DNA of 64,000 nt from a virus. The stretch lies in IMG/VR virus record IMGVR_UViG_3300012920_000026, positions 1 through 64,000 of that record; one strand, 5' to 3'. The position numbers were made by a program, and so were the translations under genes. Positions within the stretch are counted from its first letter, which is position 1, and every line of letters begins with the position of its first letter. The notes under the pieces were generated by a model. That model had not been told where the DNA came from. It searched no databases and saw nothing but the letters and a program-made list of their open reading frames with translations. This document shows positions 28,701 through 38,080 of the stretch, piece after piece.

Positions 28701-30443
28701 GACACATTTTTTCCTAAAACATAATTTTAACTTTAAACAAACAGTGAACCCAATCTTTTTTGTTAATCCTATGTAAGTCTGAAAATTAAATATATTAATG
28801 GAACTGCTACATGAAACATTACTACAACCGTGATTACCATATCTTATGCGTATATCACTAACTACTTTTAACCCACATATAATAGGTATTTGGCATATGG
28901 ATGTTATTAAACTATTAATATAATTTAATATTCCATTTATGAAAGCAATAACAATTCCGACTGCAGTTAATACAAAACAAAATATAGAATATATTGCATT
29001 TATTTTTGTAAATAACCTATTTATTGGGAATTTATTTGTTCCTGCACCATCTTCAATTCTCTTTATTCCAATAAAATTTCTATTTCTGTCTTTTTTATTT
29101 GATTGGTATCTCGAAATGAATTGTTTAACAGTATAAACTTTTTTCCATCTTAAAGTGTAAAAATCCTCTAAATAGTTATATTGATTATTAGTTTGTCCAG
29201 AATATGGTGTATTTTCAGTAAACGTAGATAACTGTCTATTTATTTTATATGGTTTTTCTTCTTGTAACTCTTTTAAATCATAGTTATCGAATTTATAATT
29301 TCCTGTTAAATTAGGTACTAAAAAACTTGCCCTTCTCCTAAGTCTTTTATCATTACCTGTGGCATCCATACTGATTCTAAATCTAAAATCAGCCTCAGTA
29401 GCGATACCTTTAATACCATCTGGACTAGGAACTAAGTTACCAAATTCATCTGTCACTACTTTTCTTAAATTCATTGGTAATTGTAATGCAAATGTACCAT
29501 TTTCATCTATTGCATCTTCATCAATATCGTATTTTTCTATATCTCCATCTATAGTACGATATATAGCCTCAACTTGTCCTTTACCGGTAATCATTTCCTC
29601 CATACGACCCATTTTCTTTCTAGGTCTACAATTTTTATTAACAGAGTCTTTTTCATCATCTGATAATACACTACCAAAAAACATTGCCGTAGGTGTTAAT
29701 TCTATAGAATCTATACTAATATCTTCTCTGGTAATTCCAATAACTCTACCCGTACTTAAACTGTCACACCAAAATGGTTGGACTAAAACATTTATGTTTT
29801 GACTAACTATTTGAGTTAAACTATCCAAGTTTCTACTACTTTTAAATTTAAATGGTGACGCAAATAACTCTTCTGCATAACCTTGTTCTATTAATTCATA
29901 AGGTCTAGCAGATATAAAACCTATGTCACTAATATCCATATCATAATGTAGTGTTTGATTACCTGTAGGAACACCAAATAAAATAAAATCTCCTGATTCG
30001 TTGGTTGTTGTAGTATATTTATAATATCTTTCGTATATTTCTAAGTTTATTTTATCATCTAAAATACCTATTTTATCAGGAAATGTACCAACCGGTGTGT
30101 GATCTAAAGTTTGTTGACTATCGGGTAATAAATTATATCGTATACCGTTAACATTTTTCTTCTCAGGTGAAGGACTGTCAAAAGGGTATAATTGTTCAAC
30201 TATAGGATTATTAGAATTTTTTGGTATAAATATAGATACTTTTACATTTGGTACACCAAAACCGTTATTTATTATAACTCTACCTGCTACTACACCATGA
30301 TCGGAACAAAAATTTCCATAAACATCTTCCTGTTTAATTTTTAAACTTAAAATTTCTAGTAAGTCAAAATCTTGTTTAAGTTCGACCTTAACATACTTAT
30401 CTTTTCCGTTTGGTGTTGTTCTTATTCGAACTGATTTTGACAT
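25800..30443 (-). CDS. Large virion protein (1547 aa) with regulatory-like beta domain, membrane segments and Cys-rich region
   Basis: Residues about 48-180 look like a carboxypeptidase-regulatory-like beta-sandwich: VVAGRVIINNGFGVPNVKVSI, then a later strand NESGDFILFGVPTGNQTLHY. Residues about 475-525 hold two hydrophobic segments (IFCFVLTAVGIVIAFINGIL and a second near ICQIPIICGLKVV). They are followed by a very Cys-rich stretch to about residue 690 with many CC and CxxC pairs. The rest is beta-rich, with a short basic KRKYKLKKRKKKRG region. Membrane segments in a large tail protein are unusual and could point to a part that enters the host envelope (inference). It is adjacent to a 139-residue membrane protein. 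Confidence 0.68.
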   Translation of the reverse strand: MSKSVRIRTTPNGKDKYVKVELKQDFDLLEILSLKIKQEDVYGNFCSDHGVVAGRVIINNGFGVPNVKVSIFIPKNSNNPIVEQLYPFDSPSPEKKNVNGIRYNLLPDSQQTLDHTPVGTFPDKIGILDDKINLEIYERYYKYTTTTNESGDFILFGVPTGNQTLHYDMDISDIGFISARPYELIEQGYAEELFASPFKFKSSRNLDSLTQIVSQNINVLVQPFWCDSLSTGRVIGITREDISIDSIELTPTAMFFGSVLSDDEKDSVNKNCRPRKKMGRMEEMITGKGQVEAIYRTIDGDIEKYDIDEDAIDENGTFALQLPMNLRKVVTDEFGNLVPSPDGIKGIATEADFRFRISMDATGNDKRLRRRASFLVPNLTGNYKFDNYDLKELQEEKPYKINRQLSTFTENTPYSGQTNNQYNYLEDFYTLRWKKVYTVKQFISRYQSNKKDRNRNFIGIKRIEDGAGTNKFPINRLFTKINAIYSIFCFVLTAVGIVIAFINGILNYINSLITSICQIPIICGLKVVSDIRIRYGNHGCSNVSCSSSINIFNFQTYIGLTKKIGFTVCLKLKLCFRKKCVFGGWLCKRCNDTCFPDTNPGHSCCRDISGPGGQTANDNENCTSGGNDRKYGCPTNDCALCIDGTPSDNKDRGCCRSCCTKINLIALNCPEDNAFPTIRPSLIFTPLARNVCNETFVKINSCKECSGSSTPQIKEWVKCKLEGVANWLNMIRFEFYNDWVSGTLYFPLIKRKYKLKKRKKKRGQLKKDKFCDFDCAPDYQTPNTYNKYRVIVENTTANQEEIIDVNGCRVRIRGSKRYVTPWFGKYVPNGNAQVLEDIAILNAKESLKFTGVDTASNPCTLRFDDPLVFQAFDDNANIEIRINDSKTIKTFPGPHGRPNYVEVEDPVTGLSVWENRGGHSHHKNKCNTVYRVEKEEYFRSSVGCQTDLGNNNAGSIDADFITSPPDPETQPGEDIPNNLQPQSCPPTGCIDPCQSAVQGCTNRCPCTQHNSYNDKNIKHGIIAWEDGKIYYASVMKKPDAAYNTLPRNYKANLLYPTDLVEMGSSVYCDIDDVPFVINDLEPTTSRLSEEGLKYDFENQNANPIVVNSVEEKDGIVNLRAYVSFGCTRVNCLNTTAGVVQSQVGIDLIDSNDLGMEVGQCFTYYEHDSETRDYFCRRFSTFKNDDLEVNYMRPGSNEFDNLYDVYPSAQFTSGIPSVNYSIDGVLIPNSINDGDEFVTGDRCGLKSNGKFFYGTGWKGGNNPFPSEFLDFPNMSNINDKTNPQNFGVKYSTSQTPYYHYFGLVPGKSALHRLVSKYFADKIDEVTLQGLGNNEKAGSNTYNQPGFRDIGQNKFTALRSCLGEAVITSASESAAISDLSNSGVISLPNGNAAVGKNSGGASSIPNNLKYQITGVNEVGNTNTFSTDKTNNFGQASPTKIIVTSPNAELKIEISSGSVGSGLFGMPLLTTGTGKFIIYNDNTTTPVNTNVISTYGSQPNTETLISRPLFAFTSTVTEVINFTIKQTGTYNVYLEYVAGSNNTNGYIKIT

Positions 30444-30448
30444 ATCTA

Positions 30449-30868
30449 CTATTCTTCATTTTCTTCGTTATCTTCTACTATTTCTAAATTACTAAAAGTT
30501 TCTGCACTATATGTTGGTGTGTCAGAAAACTGTTTTTCTCTTTTTTCTCTAGTTGCAGTGTTTTTTCTTACTTTATTTTTTTCTGTTCTTTCTCTAATTT
30601 TATTTTTCCAATATAGTGACCATTTTACTTGTATTTTTTGTAACCACTTAGGGGTAAACATATGTAAAATAAATTGAATGGTAATTGCCACTAATACTAA
30701 TGGTATTGCCATTAAAATTACTACTGTCGTCACTAATTTTAATATTATATTCATTTCGTTAAAATTACCATCTGCAATTGCAGATGGGATTAAATTAATT
30801 TCTTTTCCAGGAATATCATCATATGACATTTCACCTTGTTTTTTTCCGTTACATGTATTACATCCCAT
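30449..30868 (-). CDS. Small membrane protein (139 aa) with N-terminal Cys pair
   Basis: N terminus MGCNTCNGKKQG has a CxxC motif. Residues about 45-72 form one long hydrophobic segment (VTTVVILMAIPLVLVAITIQ). After it comes a Lys/Arg-rich stretch (KNKIRERTEKNKVRK) and an acidic tail. The gene is 5 bases before the 1547-residue gene, which also has membrane segments, so the two may work together. Function unknown. Confidence 0.65.
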   Translation of the reverse strand: MGCNTCNGKKQGEMSYDDIPGKEINLIPSAIADGNFNEMNIILKLVTTVVILMAIPLVLVAITIQFILHMFTPKWLQKIQVKWSLYWKNKIRERTEKNKVRKNTATREKREKQFSDTPTYSAETFSNLEIVEDNEENEE

Positions 30869-30913
30869 AATTTCTATTTTTTTTAAAACTAATTCATAAA
30901 CTACGAAAAGTAA

Positions 30914-32737
30914 CTATTTAAACCTAACTTTTATATCTTTATTTGGGAATTTAACTTCAAACATTGCATCTGGTTCACCAAATAAAGTATAATCATCAGA
31001 AATATCTATTTCTTTACTATCATCATCTATATATGGTTGAGATATTTCATTTAATGAATATTTTCCACCAACTTTATTAAATATCTTCAAATCAGTAACA
31101 TTTAATACTCCACCTACATTATTTATATTTTCAACTAACTGAGCTAAATAAACATTTTCTCCCATACCCCAACTATCTATATCAAAATACTCTTCTACTG
31201 TTTCAATAACTGAAGACATAATTTCACCTTTAGATGTAGTTTTATCTGTAAATACGGAAACTTCAAATGAAAGGTTAATAATTCTACCATCTTTTATCGT
31301 TACATAATCGTTTAACATTCTATAATTAGATAGGTACTCTGCTATATTTTCTTTTAATGTATCAGTAGAAGTATTTGTTAAATTTTCATTTTCATCTAAA
31401 GCCAAAATTGTTACGTTAACTTTATTTCTTTCTTCCCAAACCCCACTTCTAAAAGGAATACCAAACTTTCCAGGCATTAAACTTATTCTAGACATATAAT
31501 CTTTTATAGTTACACATCTGTCTTGTGCAGAAAAATTATATTTAACTAATTGTCTAATTTCGTTAAGGGACGGTTGATCTTTACCCCCAATAGCAGGTAT
31601 TGGGTTATTTGCGGTTAAACTATTTTTTACATTTAAATTTATTGTTGCGTCTTCACCTGTAGTAACCATAAATACTTCGCCTAAACCTTTTAACACATTA
31701 GGTCCAATATTACTGTCACCGCCTCCACCAACTCTATATTTAATAAACATAGTTCTTCCAGGTGTAGGTATAGTTCCTAATGAATCATTATTAACAAAAT
31801 TACCAATTTGTGTTATTTGTCCTCTACACCCAATAAAATCGTTTAATTCTGAAACATCTATTTCACCACCACCAAATGTAATTTTACAAAAACCATTGTC
31901 CGTATATTCACTTATAAATCTTTGAGGTATGTTTTTCCATTTACCGGCTAAAATACCTTGTGTTGTCGTAGGTACATTAGGATCTTCAATAAACTTTTCT
32001 GCCTCAGCTAATGCACTAACTTCATAAAAATTATTTTCAAAGGTGGAATAATCAACTAAAGTAGGGGGTGTGGTTAAATTTGTTCCTTCCAATGTAATTA
32101 TATTGTCAATAGAAATTACATTATCTTCAGGTAAAATAACTTCTAAAAAAGGTTTATAATCTTCTCTACTTATAACTCTTTTATATTCTTTAGTAATACC
32201 ATTGACTACTAAAGCTTGTTTAATTAAATTATAATTGTCTATACCACCAGAGGAATTTTTATTAGGTAAAACTTTTCTATTAGGTATACCACTACTACTA
32301 AAAGGGGAGGAAAAATCTAAATCATCTACTAACTCAAACACTTTGCCCGCACCTGTAACTTGTGTACCCTTTAATAATATTGGTGCATAACTTTCATCTG
32401 CCTTAGTACCATCATTTTCATCTACTGGAACAGTAACAGATAATTCCACAATTGTAATACTAGGTCTTTTACCTGGAACTTTTAAACCAAAAGTTTTAGC
32501 CAATTCTAATAGTGATGATCTCTCTTGTGCATAATTTATTTGTGTTTCATTAAACATTCTGTCTGTATGAAATGATAACATATCACCTACTGCAGCATTT
32601 AACTCTAATAACATCATACCTACAGAAGCGTCATTGAAATCTGATAATACTTCAGGATAATATTGTTGTACAAAACCAATTAATTCTGCTCTTACTTCGG
32701 CAAAATTTCTACTATTATAATTTACTTTCTTTTTCAT
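30914..32737 (-). CDS. Baseplate wedge protein, T4 gp6-like (baseplate J family)
   Basis: 607 residues, close to the T4 gp6 length. The N terminus is the family hallmark: a Phe-Ala-Glu helix, then YYPEVLSDFNDASVGMMLLE and the SFHTDRMFNETQ helix and SLLELAKTFGLKVPG. A later DRCVTIKDYMSRISLMPGKFG stretch is typical of gp6/baseplate J-like proteins. gp6 forms the ring of wedges around the hub. It follows the gp25-like gene with a 2-base gap, which is the usual order in contractile tails. Confidence 0.9.
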   Translation of the reverse strand: MKKKVNYNSRNFAEVRAELIGFVQQYYPEVLSDFNDASVGMMLLELNAAVGDMLSFHTDRMFNETQINYAQERSSLLELAKTFGLKVPGKRPSITIVELSVTVPVDENDGTKADESYAPILLKGTQVTGAGKVFELVDDLDFSSPFSSSGIPNRKVLPNKNSSGGIDNYNLIKQALVVNGITKEYKRVISREDYKPFLEVILPEDNVISIDNIITLEGTNLTTPPTLVDYSTFENNFYEVSALAEAEKFIEDPNVPTTTQGILAGKWKNIPQRFISEYTDNGFCKITFGGGEIDVSELNDFIGCRGQITQIGNFVNNDSLGTIPTPGRTMFIKYRVGGGGDSNIGPNVLKGLGEVFMVTTGEDATINLNVKNSLTANNPIPAIGGKDQPSLNEIRQLVKYNFSAQDRCVTIKDYMSRISLMPGKFGIPFRSGVWEERNKVNVTILALDENENLTNTSTDTLKENIAEYLSNYRMLNDYVTIKDGRIINLSFEVSVFTDKTTSKGEIMSSVIETVEEYFDIDSWGMGENVYLAQLVENINNVGGVLNVTDLKIFNKVGGKYSLNEISQPYIDDDSKEIDISDDYTLFGEPDAMFEVKFPNKDIKVRFK

Positions 32738-32739
32738 AT

Positions 32740-33123
32740 TTAAAGTGTTATTTCTAAAATATCAGAAGATGCGAAAGTACCATCTACTACTGTATATTTT
32801 AATTCAACTATTATTAATTCTTCAATGTCATTTTTTTTAAAATCTATACTATCGACAACTAAATTTGGTATATATTTTTTTATTGTCTCATTTAAATTGT
32901 CTTTAATTTCACTATGTGTTATGTTATCATTAGGTTCAAAAATAAACTTTTTTAAATCACTACCAAAATCTGGCATATACAATCTTTCTCCTTTAGTAGT
33001 CAATAAAAGATGAAGTAAATCAGCCTTAATTGCATCTTTATCAGTTTGATTTAATTTAAAGTAAAAACCACTCTCACTGTTCTTAAAAGGAAAATCAATA
33101 TTTATAAATCTTTCTTCTGCCAT
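32740..33123 (-). CDS. Baseplate wedge protein, gp25/GPW family
   Basis: 127 residues. The core LLTTKGERLYMPDFGSDLKK followed by FIFEPND is the gp25/GPW signature; the GERLYMPDFGS loop is diagnostic. gp25 nucleates the sheath on the baseplate and binds the gp6/gp53 wedge core. The start is just after a class 2 motif, with the gp6 gene directly downstream. Confidence 0.92.
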   Translation of the reverse strand: MAEERFINIDFPFKNSESGFYFKLNQTDKDAIKADLLHLLLTTKGERLYMPDFGSDLKKFIFEPNDNITHSEIKDNLNETIKKYIPNLVVDSIDFKKNDIEELIIVELKYTVVDGTFASSDILEITL

Positions 33124-33129
33124 ATGTAT

Positions 33130-33137
33130 ATAAATAT
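33130..33137 (-). promoter_or_regulatory. Class 2 motif ATATTTAT before gp25
   Basis: ATATTTAT, then ATACAT and the ATG at 33123. First gene of the structural run 33123 to 5559, so this is a good candidate for the promoter of that run. Confidence 0.48.
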
Positions 33138-33171
33138 TCTACAATAAATTTTTTAAAAGAAAAGGTTATAT

Positions 33172-33205
33172 AAAAAAAAAAGGTATCGTTTGATACCTTT
33201 TTTTT
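33172..33205. terminator. Intrinsic terminator, works on both strands
   Basis: Perfect stem AAAGGTATC/GATACCTTT with a GTTT loop, flanked by A-run and T-run. It lies after the reductase gene (33226-35085) and before the gp25 gene, separating metabolism from structural genes. Confidence 0.88.
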
Positions 33206-33225
33206 ATTTAATAATAATCATTATT

Positions 33226-35085
33226 TTAAGTAATTTCACAAGCTCCTCCAGCACAAGCTAATTCACCACTTAAATTTGTTTCATCATTTTCTTCTACTAC
33301 TTTAGATAAGTCTATTTCTGATAGTGTTTTCATCATTTTTTCATACTCATCTTTAGTACAATCCTCAAATGGTGCTTGTACATAAGTACCACCATTATAT
33401 GGTAAAACGGATAATCCATTATAATGTTCCCTATTATTCCACATCCATTCACCAGCTAACTCCCAATCTTCTTCTTTTAAAGATATTGTTGCGGAGACAT
33501 TATGTGAATTAGAACCACTATTATGCCCACTTTTAACCCATTTAGTTGCAACTGTTTTAACTCTTTCTAATAAATCAAATGGTGACTCAGTTCTTAATAT
33601 TGAACCTTTGGGTGCTTTTTGTGGTATAGATATAACTGCGGTATCATGTCCCCTAAAATAATCGTCTTCTATTAATTCTGGGTGATTGTTTTGAAGGTAT
33701 CCATACATTGATTCATTTTTACCTACTCTAACTCTTCTAATATAATAATCGTTATGCCAAGCATGTATTCCAGATGAAGTACCTAATGTAAGTGAAGTAG
33801 TTCCAGCAGGTTTAACTGTAGTAGTTCTAGCTGATTTATTAATACCAATTAATTTAGCAACCCTACTATTTTCTCTTTTAACAACTTTAGCAGCTTCTTC
33901 CATATCGTAACCTAAAACTCTACCTGAACCAATACCTGTCATACTAACACCTATTAATGCTTCTTTTTCAGTAGTTTCCTGCCATATATCTCTTAAATAA
34001 TGAAAATGTGTATATCCGGCTTGTAGTGTACCTATAAAAGCTGCGGCTTTAACTCTTTCATTTAAATCTTCTTGTGACTCAATGTTTGATACGTTGACTT
34101 CACATAAATTACAAAACTGATAAGGTCTCAAAGCTATTTCACAACAAGGATTTGTACCCCAGTCTTTATCATTATTAAAATAAATACCTGGCTCACCAGA
34201 TCCACTTAATTCAACTCTTTTCCATAAATCTAAAAAGAATTCCTTAGTTATCTTATGTCTCATTAAACACGCTGAGTTATTAGATCTACCTCTTTGTGGA
34301 TTTGTTTCCCACCAATTACCTGATTTACAACCAATCATTTCTTGATCGTCTGCAGAAAATAAACTAATTAATGCAGCTCTACGAATACCTCCCGCTAATA
34401 CCGCATCTGCAATATGACATACAATATCATGTACCTCTAAAGTAGTTAGTTGTTCACCATCTTCTTTTTCACTTAATATACCAGTTATTTTAACGATACA
34501 TTCTTTTAATGGTTGAGGTCCTGGTGCCTTACCTCCTGAAGTAACTAATCTAGCCCCTTTAGGTCTAATATCAGAATAATCAAATACTATTCTAGAACTC
34601 TTACCATTAAGATAGGATTTCATTAATAATTTAATTGCATCTGCCCAACCTTCTATTGAGTCACTAATTAAAAATCTTTTTGTTCTTTTCTCATAAGGTT
34701 TATTTACGGGCGGTAATTTCTCAACATGATGTTTTTGTACTGAGTAACCTACACCAGTTCCACCTAACAATAAAAACATACACTCACTAAAAGAGTCTAT
34801 ATGATCGATAGGCATATATGCACAATTATAAATTCTATTAGGTGATATTTCAATTGGTTTTCCACCAAATTGCATACTTCTCATTGAGGGTAATACTTTT
34901 TTGTCGTACACAAATTGGTACGCTTCGTCTATTTTATCCGCAATGTTAGGGTATCTTTTTTGATGCATTTCTTTATTACGGGTAACTAATTCATCCCATG
35001 TTTCTCTTCTGTCTAATTCTGGTAGATATTTTGCATACTTCATATATACAGTAATATCCGATAAAATTTTGCTTGATAACTCCAT
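33226..35085 (-). CDS. nrdJ: Ribonucleoside reductase, adenosylcobalamin-dependent (class II, NrdJ-like)
   Basis: 619 residues. Reduces ribonucleotides to deoxyribonucleotides for phage DNA synthesis. Visible motifs: LPSMRSMQFGG, NCAYMPID (first Cys of the redox pair), LGGTGVGYSVQ, NPCCEIAL near residue 307 with the radical Cys and Glu, then FCNLCEVNVS, and KPAGTTSLTLGTSSGIH. The C terminus ECACAGG-like C-A-G-G-A-C supplies the re-reducing Cys pair. No separate small radical subunit gene is present here, in keeping with class II. Cobalamin dependence means the host must supply B12. Follows the helicase gene by 29 bases and ends at a terminator. Confidence 0.9.
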   Translation of the reverse strand: MELSSKILSDITVYMKYAKYLPELDRRETWDELVTRNKEMHQKRYPNIADKIDEAYQFVYDKKVLPSMRSMQFGGKPIEISPNRIYNCAYMPIDHIDSFSECMFLLLGGTGVGYSVQKHHVEKLPPVNKPYEKRTKRFLISDSIEGWADAIKLLMKSYLNGKSSRIVFDYSDIRPKGARLVTSGGKAPGPQPLKECIVKITGILSEKEDGEQLTTLEVHDIVCHIADAVLAGGIRRAALISLFSADDQEMIGCKSGNWWETNPQRGRSNNSACLMRHKITKEFFLDLWKRVELSGSGEPGIYFNNDKDWGTNPCCEIALRPYQFCNLCEVNVSNIESQEDLNERVKAAAFIGTLQAGYTHFHYLRDIWQETTEKEALIGVSMTGIGSGRVLGYDMEEAAKVVKRENSRVAKLIGINKSARTTTVKPAGTTSLTLGTSSGIHAWHNDYYIRRVRVGKNESMYGYLQNNHPELIEDDYFRGHDTAVISIPQKAPKGSILRTESPFDLLERVKTVATKWVKSGHNSGSNSHNVSATISLKEEDWELAGEWMWNNREHYNGLSVLPYNGGTYVQAPFEDCTKDEYEKMMKTLSEIDLSKVVEENDETNLSGELACAGGACEIT

Positions 35086-35114
35086 TTTTTAACTACTTAT
35101 TTTATTTATTATTA

Positions 35115-36503
35115 TTAATTTTCCCCTAATGTCTCTCTTTTCTTTTTCATGGCATCTATAACCAATTGAGACTTTCTCTTCTCCTCACCATTTTGGTGTT
35201 CTAAGAATGAAACGTCACTAGAAATACTAGTGTCTATTTTTAATGATCCGTTATCAAATAATATATCTTCGAATATAATACCATCTTTACCAAATCTAGA
35301 CTTAAGTATTGCCATAGTAGCAGTACCTTCTTCTTTTTGTTCTAAAGTCTTAGCTACTGATATAATAAAGTGTCCAATTTGTCCTTTTTTAATCGAACCA
35401 CCAATCATATCTGCTTTCACTACATCCGCACCTATAGAACTTCTATTACCTTGTACTGCAGTCCACCCAACAACGTCTAATTCAGATATCATAGTTTCAA
35501 ACTGTCTCATAACGTTTCCTTCACCAGCATATTCATCTTTAAACTGTTTAGTGGGTACAACACAATCCATATAATCTATAAAAACAACATCAGGTTTTGT
35601 ACCATTAGATGTTAGTTTTCTTAAATATTGTTTTATATGATTAATTGTTGTGCCATCACTCGGCATCTTTTTTAATATTAAATTTCCTTCTTTTTCTTTA
35701 AACTGAGGTAATAATGCTTTAACTTCTTCTTTTCTATCAGTTAATTCATTTAGTGGTATTTCACTCCAACATGTCATATGTTTTCTTTGAATGACTTTTG
35801 GGTTATCTTCAAAGAAGATTTGCACTACATTGTAACCCAAATTATAAGCAGTATTTGCCATACGAGTTATTAAAGTAGTTTTACCAACACCAAAAGGTGC
35901 TAAAATCACACCTAATTCTCCTTTAGATAATCCACCATCCATTAAATTGTCTATACCAACTAATCCTGTGGGTACAGGACTCCTAAAATCATCACTTAAT
36001 ACCTCATCTATTGCGTGAAAGACATCTATACCATTATCTTTTTCTCCTCCAACAGATAAAGCTTCTTTTAATATGTCTTCGCATTCATCATACCTATCAA
36101 AATCTCCCGAATCTAATATTCCTTGTATCTTATTTGTTGCTTTTTTAAGTTCTTGTTGTTTACAAAACTTAGTTGCAACTTCTTGTGTGTGTAAACAATC
36201 TTTATTATCTGAATTTTTTACCTCTTTAACCATTTCAATCGCAGAATCTCTAGCGATATCTCTTTTTATTTCTACTCTTATAAGTTGAAAAATAGTGTCA
36301 TAAGTAGGAATTGTTTCATAACTTTCATAATAATTTTTAATACTAGCAACAATTATTCTAAGATATTCGTTATCAAAATATTTTGGATCGATTATATCAA
36401 TAATCTCCTCACAAAATTTATTATCTTCAATTAATTGTTTGACTAACTTAATTTGAAAACTCCACCCTAAATAACCTAAATTTTTATCTTTTTCTTTAGT
36501 CAT
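35115..36503 (-). CDS. Replicative DNA helicase, DnaB/T4 gp41-like
   Basis: 462 residues. Residues 1-150 are the helical N-terminal domain, the rest a RecA-like motor: Walker A GVILAPFGVGKTTLI near residue 198, Walker B PDVVFIDYMDCV near 303, and a QGNRSSIGADVVKADMIGGS loop with the arginine region near 345-370. This is the fork motor that works with the separate primase. It sits directly after the small 153-residue gene and before the reductase. Confidence 0.9.
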   Translation of the reverse strand: MTKEKDKNLGYLGWSFQIKLVKQLIEDNKFCEEIIDIIDPKYFDNEYLRIIVASIKNYYESYETIPTYDTIFQLIRVEIKRDIARDSAIEMVKEVKNSDNKDCLHTQEVATKFCKQQELKKATNKIQGILDSGDFDRYDECEDILKEALSVGGEKDNGIDVFHAIDEVLSDDFRSPVPTGLVGIDNLMDGGLSKGELGVILAPFGVGKTTLITRMANTAYNLGYNVVQIFFEDNPKVIQRKHMTCWSEIPLNELTDRKEEVKALLPQFKEKEGNLILKKMPSDGTTINHIKQYLRKLTSNGTKPDVVFIDYMDCVVPTKQFKDEYAGEGNVMRQFETMISELDVVGWTAVQGNRSSIGADVVKADMIGGSIKKGQIGHFIISVAKTLEQKEEGTATMAILKSRFGKDGIIFEDILFDNGSLKIDTSISSDVSFLEHQNGEEKRKSQLVIDAMKKKRETLGEN

Positions 36504-36527
36504 TATTTAATCCTTTTTGATTTATTA

Positions 36528-36535
36528 ATAAATAT
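36528..36535 (-). promoter_or_regulatory. Class 2 motif ATATTTAT
   Basis: ATATTTAT followed by TAATAAA, about 24 bases upstream of the helicase ATG. Together with 3872 and 41161 it is a case where this motif precedes a non-structural gene. Confidence 0.35.
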
Positions 36536-36538
36536 ACA

Positions 36539-37000
36539 CTAAAGCGTGTAACCACAATATTCTTGACTATATTTTTTTAAACTCATCCCATTCTGTATAA
36601 TAGAGATGATTTCAGGAATAATTGATCTGATATCAACATCATATCTTACCTTTGGGGGGTAGTCATTACCACTAAAAATCTTTTGTGCTACAACCCTTCC
36701 TTTAACTTTAATTTGTAAAGTGAATAAATCTTCATTTTCATATACATCATGTCTTAATTCCTCTAATTCTTCTGTAGTTTGAATAGCATAAGGATTATAA
36801 TACTTCCACAAATAAAAATTACTTTTTAATTTAAATTGGTTCTTTATGACTTCAGTTGCATCATCAATAACATTTTTAATTTCTGTGGATCTTAAACTTT
36901 TTTCATTATATCCATTTATTTGAAAGTTTCTACCGACTATAGGTTTACCGTTAATCAATAATAAAAATTCATAAGGAAGATTATCATATCTTTTTTTCAT
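36539..37000 (-). CDS. Hypothetical protein (153 aa) in the replication block
   Basis: Starts MKKRYDNLPYEFLLLINGKP. An alpha/beta pattern with two strand-rich parts (FLLLINGKPIVGRNF; FTLQIKVKGRVVAQKIF) and a helical C terminus. No motif that I recognise. It lies 5 bases after the 5' nuclease gene and 35 bases before the helicase gene, so a replication accessory role is likely by context only. Confidence 0.6.
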   Translation of the reverse strand: MKKRYDNLPYEFLLLINGKPIVGRNFQINGYNEKSLRSTEIKNVIDDATEVIKNQFKLKSNFYLWKYYNPYAIQTTEELEELRHDVYENEDLFTLQIKVKGRVVAQKIFSGNDYPPKVRYDVDIRSIIPEIISIIQNGMSLKKYSQEYCGYTL

Positions 37001-37005
37001 AATTT

Positions 37006-38049
37006 TTAATTTTTAATTTTATTAAAATAACTTTTTTCTTTTTTTATTATTCGTAAAAACGGTTGTAAAAAGTTAATATAACCGTCTCTACCCCCAGGTA
37101 TTGCCATTGTTAATCCGTCTTCTAACATCATCTTAATTACATTTTTAGTTGTCCTATTTTCGGGATCAATAGGAGAACTAAATAAATTATTTAAAGTGGT
37201 TTTAGATTGTTCAGTTAACAAAGGTTTTTTTAGATTAATAATTTTTTCATTTACCTCAAAAATACTTTCACCTTGTACTCCCACAGTAACTTTATTAATT
37301 ATGTTATCTAATGTTTTCAATCTACTTTTTCTTTGACTTTGAATTTCTTCAATTTTACTAAAAATTTCTTTCAATGTCAAAGTTTTGGAAGAAAATTCAG
37401 GAAAATATTTTATTAATGTTTTTTCACTAACACCTTTTATACCTTTTATATTGTCACTAGCATCACCAGAAATCATTTTTAATAACTTAACATTACTATA
37501 ATGATGTGTAAAATATTCGTTATAATTTGATATTGTAATTATGTTTCTAAGATTAAGAACATATACTCCAACTCTATCATTAAGTAGTTGTAACATATCT
37601 CTATCATTAGTCATTATAACAACTTTCTCATTATCTTTAATCTGATTACAATAATAACCTATTCCATCATCTGCTTCTACAACCTCATCTATAAATTGAC
37701 GAATAAAAAGTTCTTCACAGTAATCAATTACTCTCTCTTTTTGAATATATAATTCAGGTTCTGATGGTGGTTGTTCACAATAAAAATCTTTATCCCTATT
37801 ACCTTTATAATCTTTATAGATATCATATCTTAACCTACCACTAAAAACACCATCCCAAAATACATAAACTCTATCGTATCTGTACTCATTAATATTTTTT
37901 CTTAACATAGTTAAGAATTGAAAAATCCCACCTATATGGTTTTCTTTATAATAAAGATTTTTTGCACCATGATAGGCGGTTTTTAACAATGAATCACCAT
38001 CTACTAATAAAGTGTGGGTATATTTAGGTTTTTTAGTTGGTCTCGACAC
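37006..38049 (-). CDS. 5'-3' exonuclease, T4 RNase H/FEN-like, GTG start
   Basis: 347 residues, GTG start at 38049. FEN/PIN-type core: LLVDGDSLLKTAYHGAKN (first Asp), YVFWDGVFSGRLRYDIYKDY (Asp plus basic helix), VVIMTNDRDMLQLL (acidic pair), and the helix-hairpin-helix SGDASDNIKGIKGVSEKT near residue 195. This nuclease removes RNA primers and flaps behind the fork. It follows the UvsX-like gene and precedes the unknown 153-residue gene. Confidence 0.9.
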   Translation of the reverse strand: MSRPTKKPKYTHTLLVDGDSLLKTAYHGAKNLYYKENHIGGIFQFLTMLRKNINEYRYDRVYVFWDGVFSGRLRYDIYKDYKGNRDKDFYCEQPPSEPELYIQKERVIDYCEELFIRQFIDEVVEADDGIGYYCNQIKDNEKVVIMTNDRDMLQLLNDRVGVYVLNLRNIITISNYNEYFTHHYSNVKLLKMISGDASDNIKGIKGVSEKTLIKYFPEFSSKTLTLKEIFSKIEEIQSQRKSRLKTLDNIINKVTVGVQGESIFEVNEKIINLKKPLLTEQSKTTLNNLFSSPIDPENRTTKNVIKMMLEDGLTMAIPGGRDGYINFLQPFLRIIKKEKSYFNKIKN

Positions 38050-38080
38050 TTAACATATTGATTACAAAATTAATAAAAAA

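Noticed and set aside
33226-35085. Intron or intein in the reductase, as is common in phage reductases
   Set aside because: The family motifs follow in order at normal distances and the length is usual for a class II enzyme.
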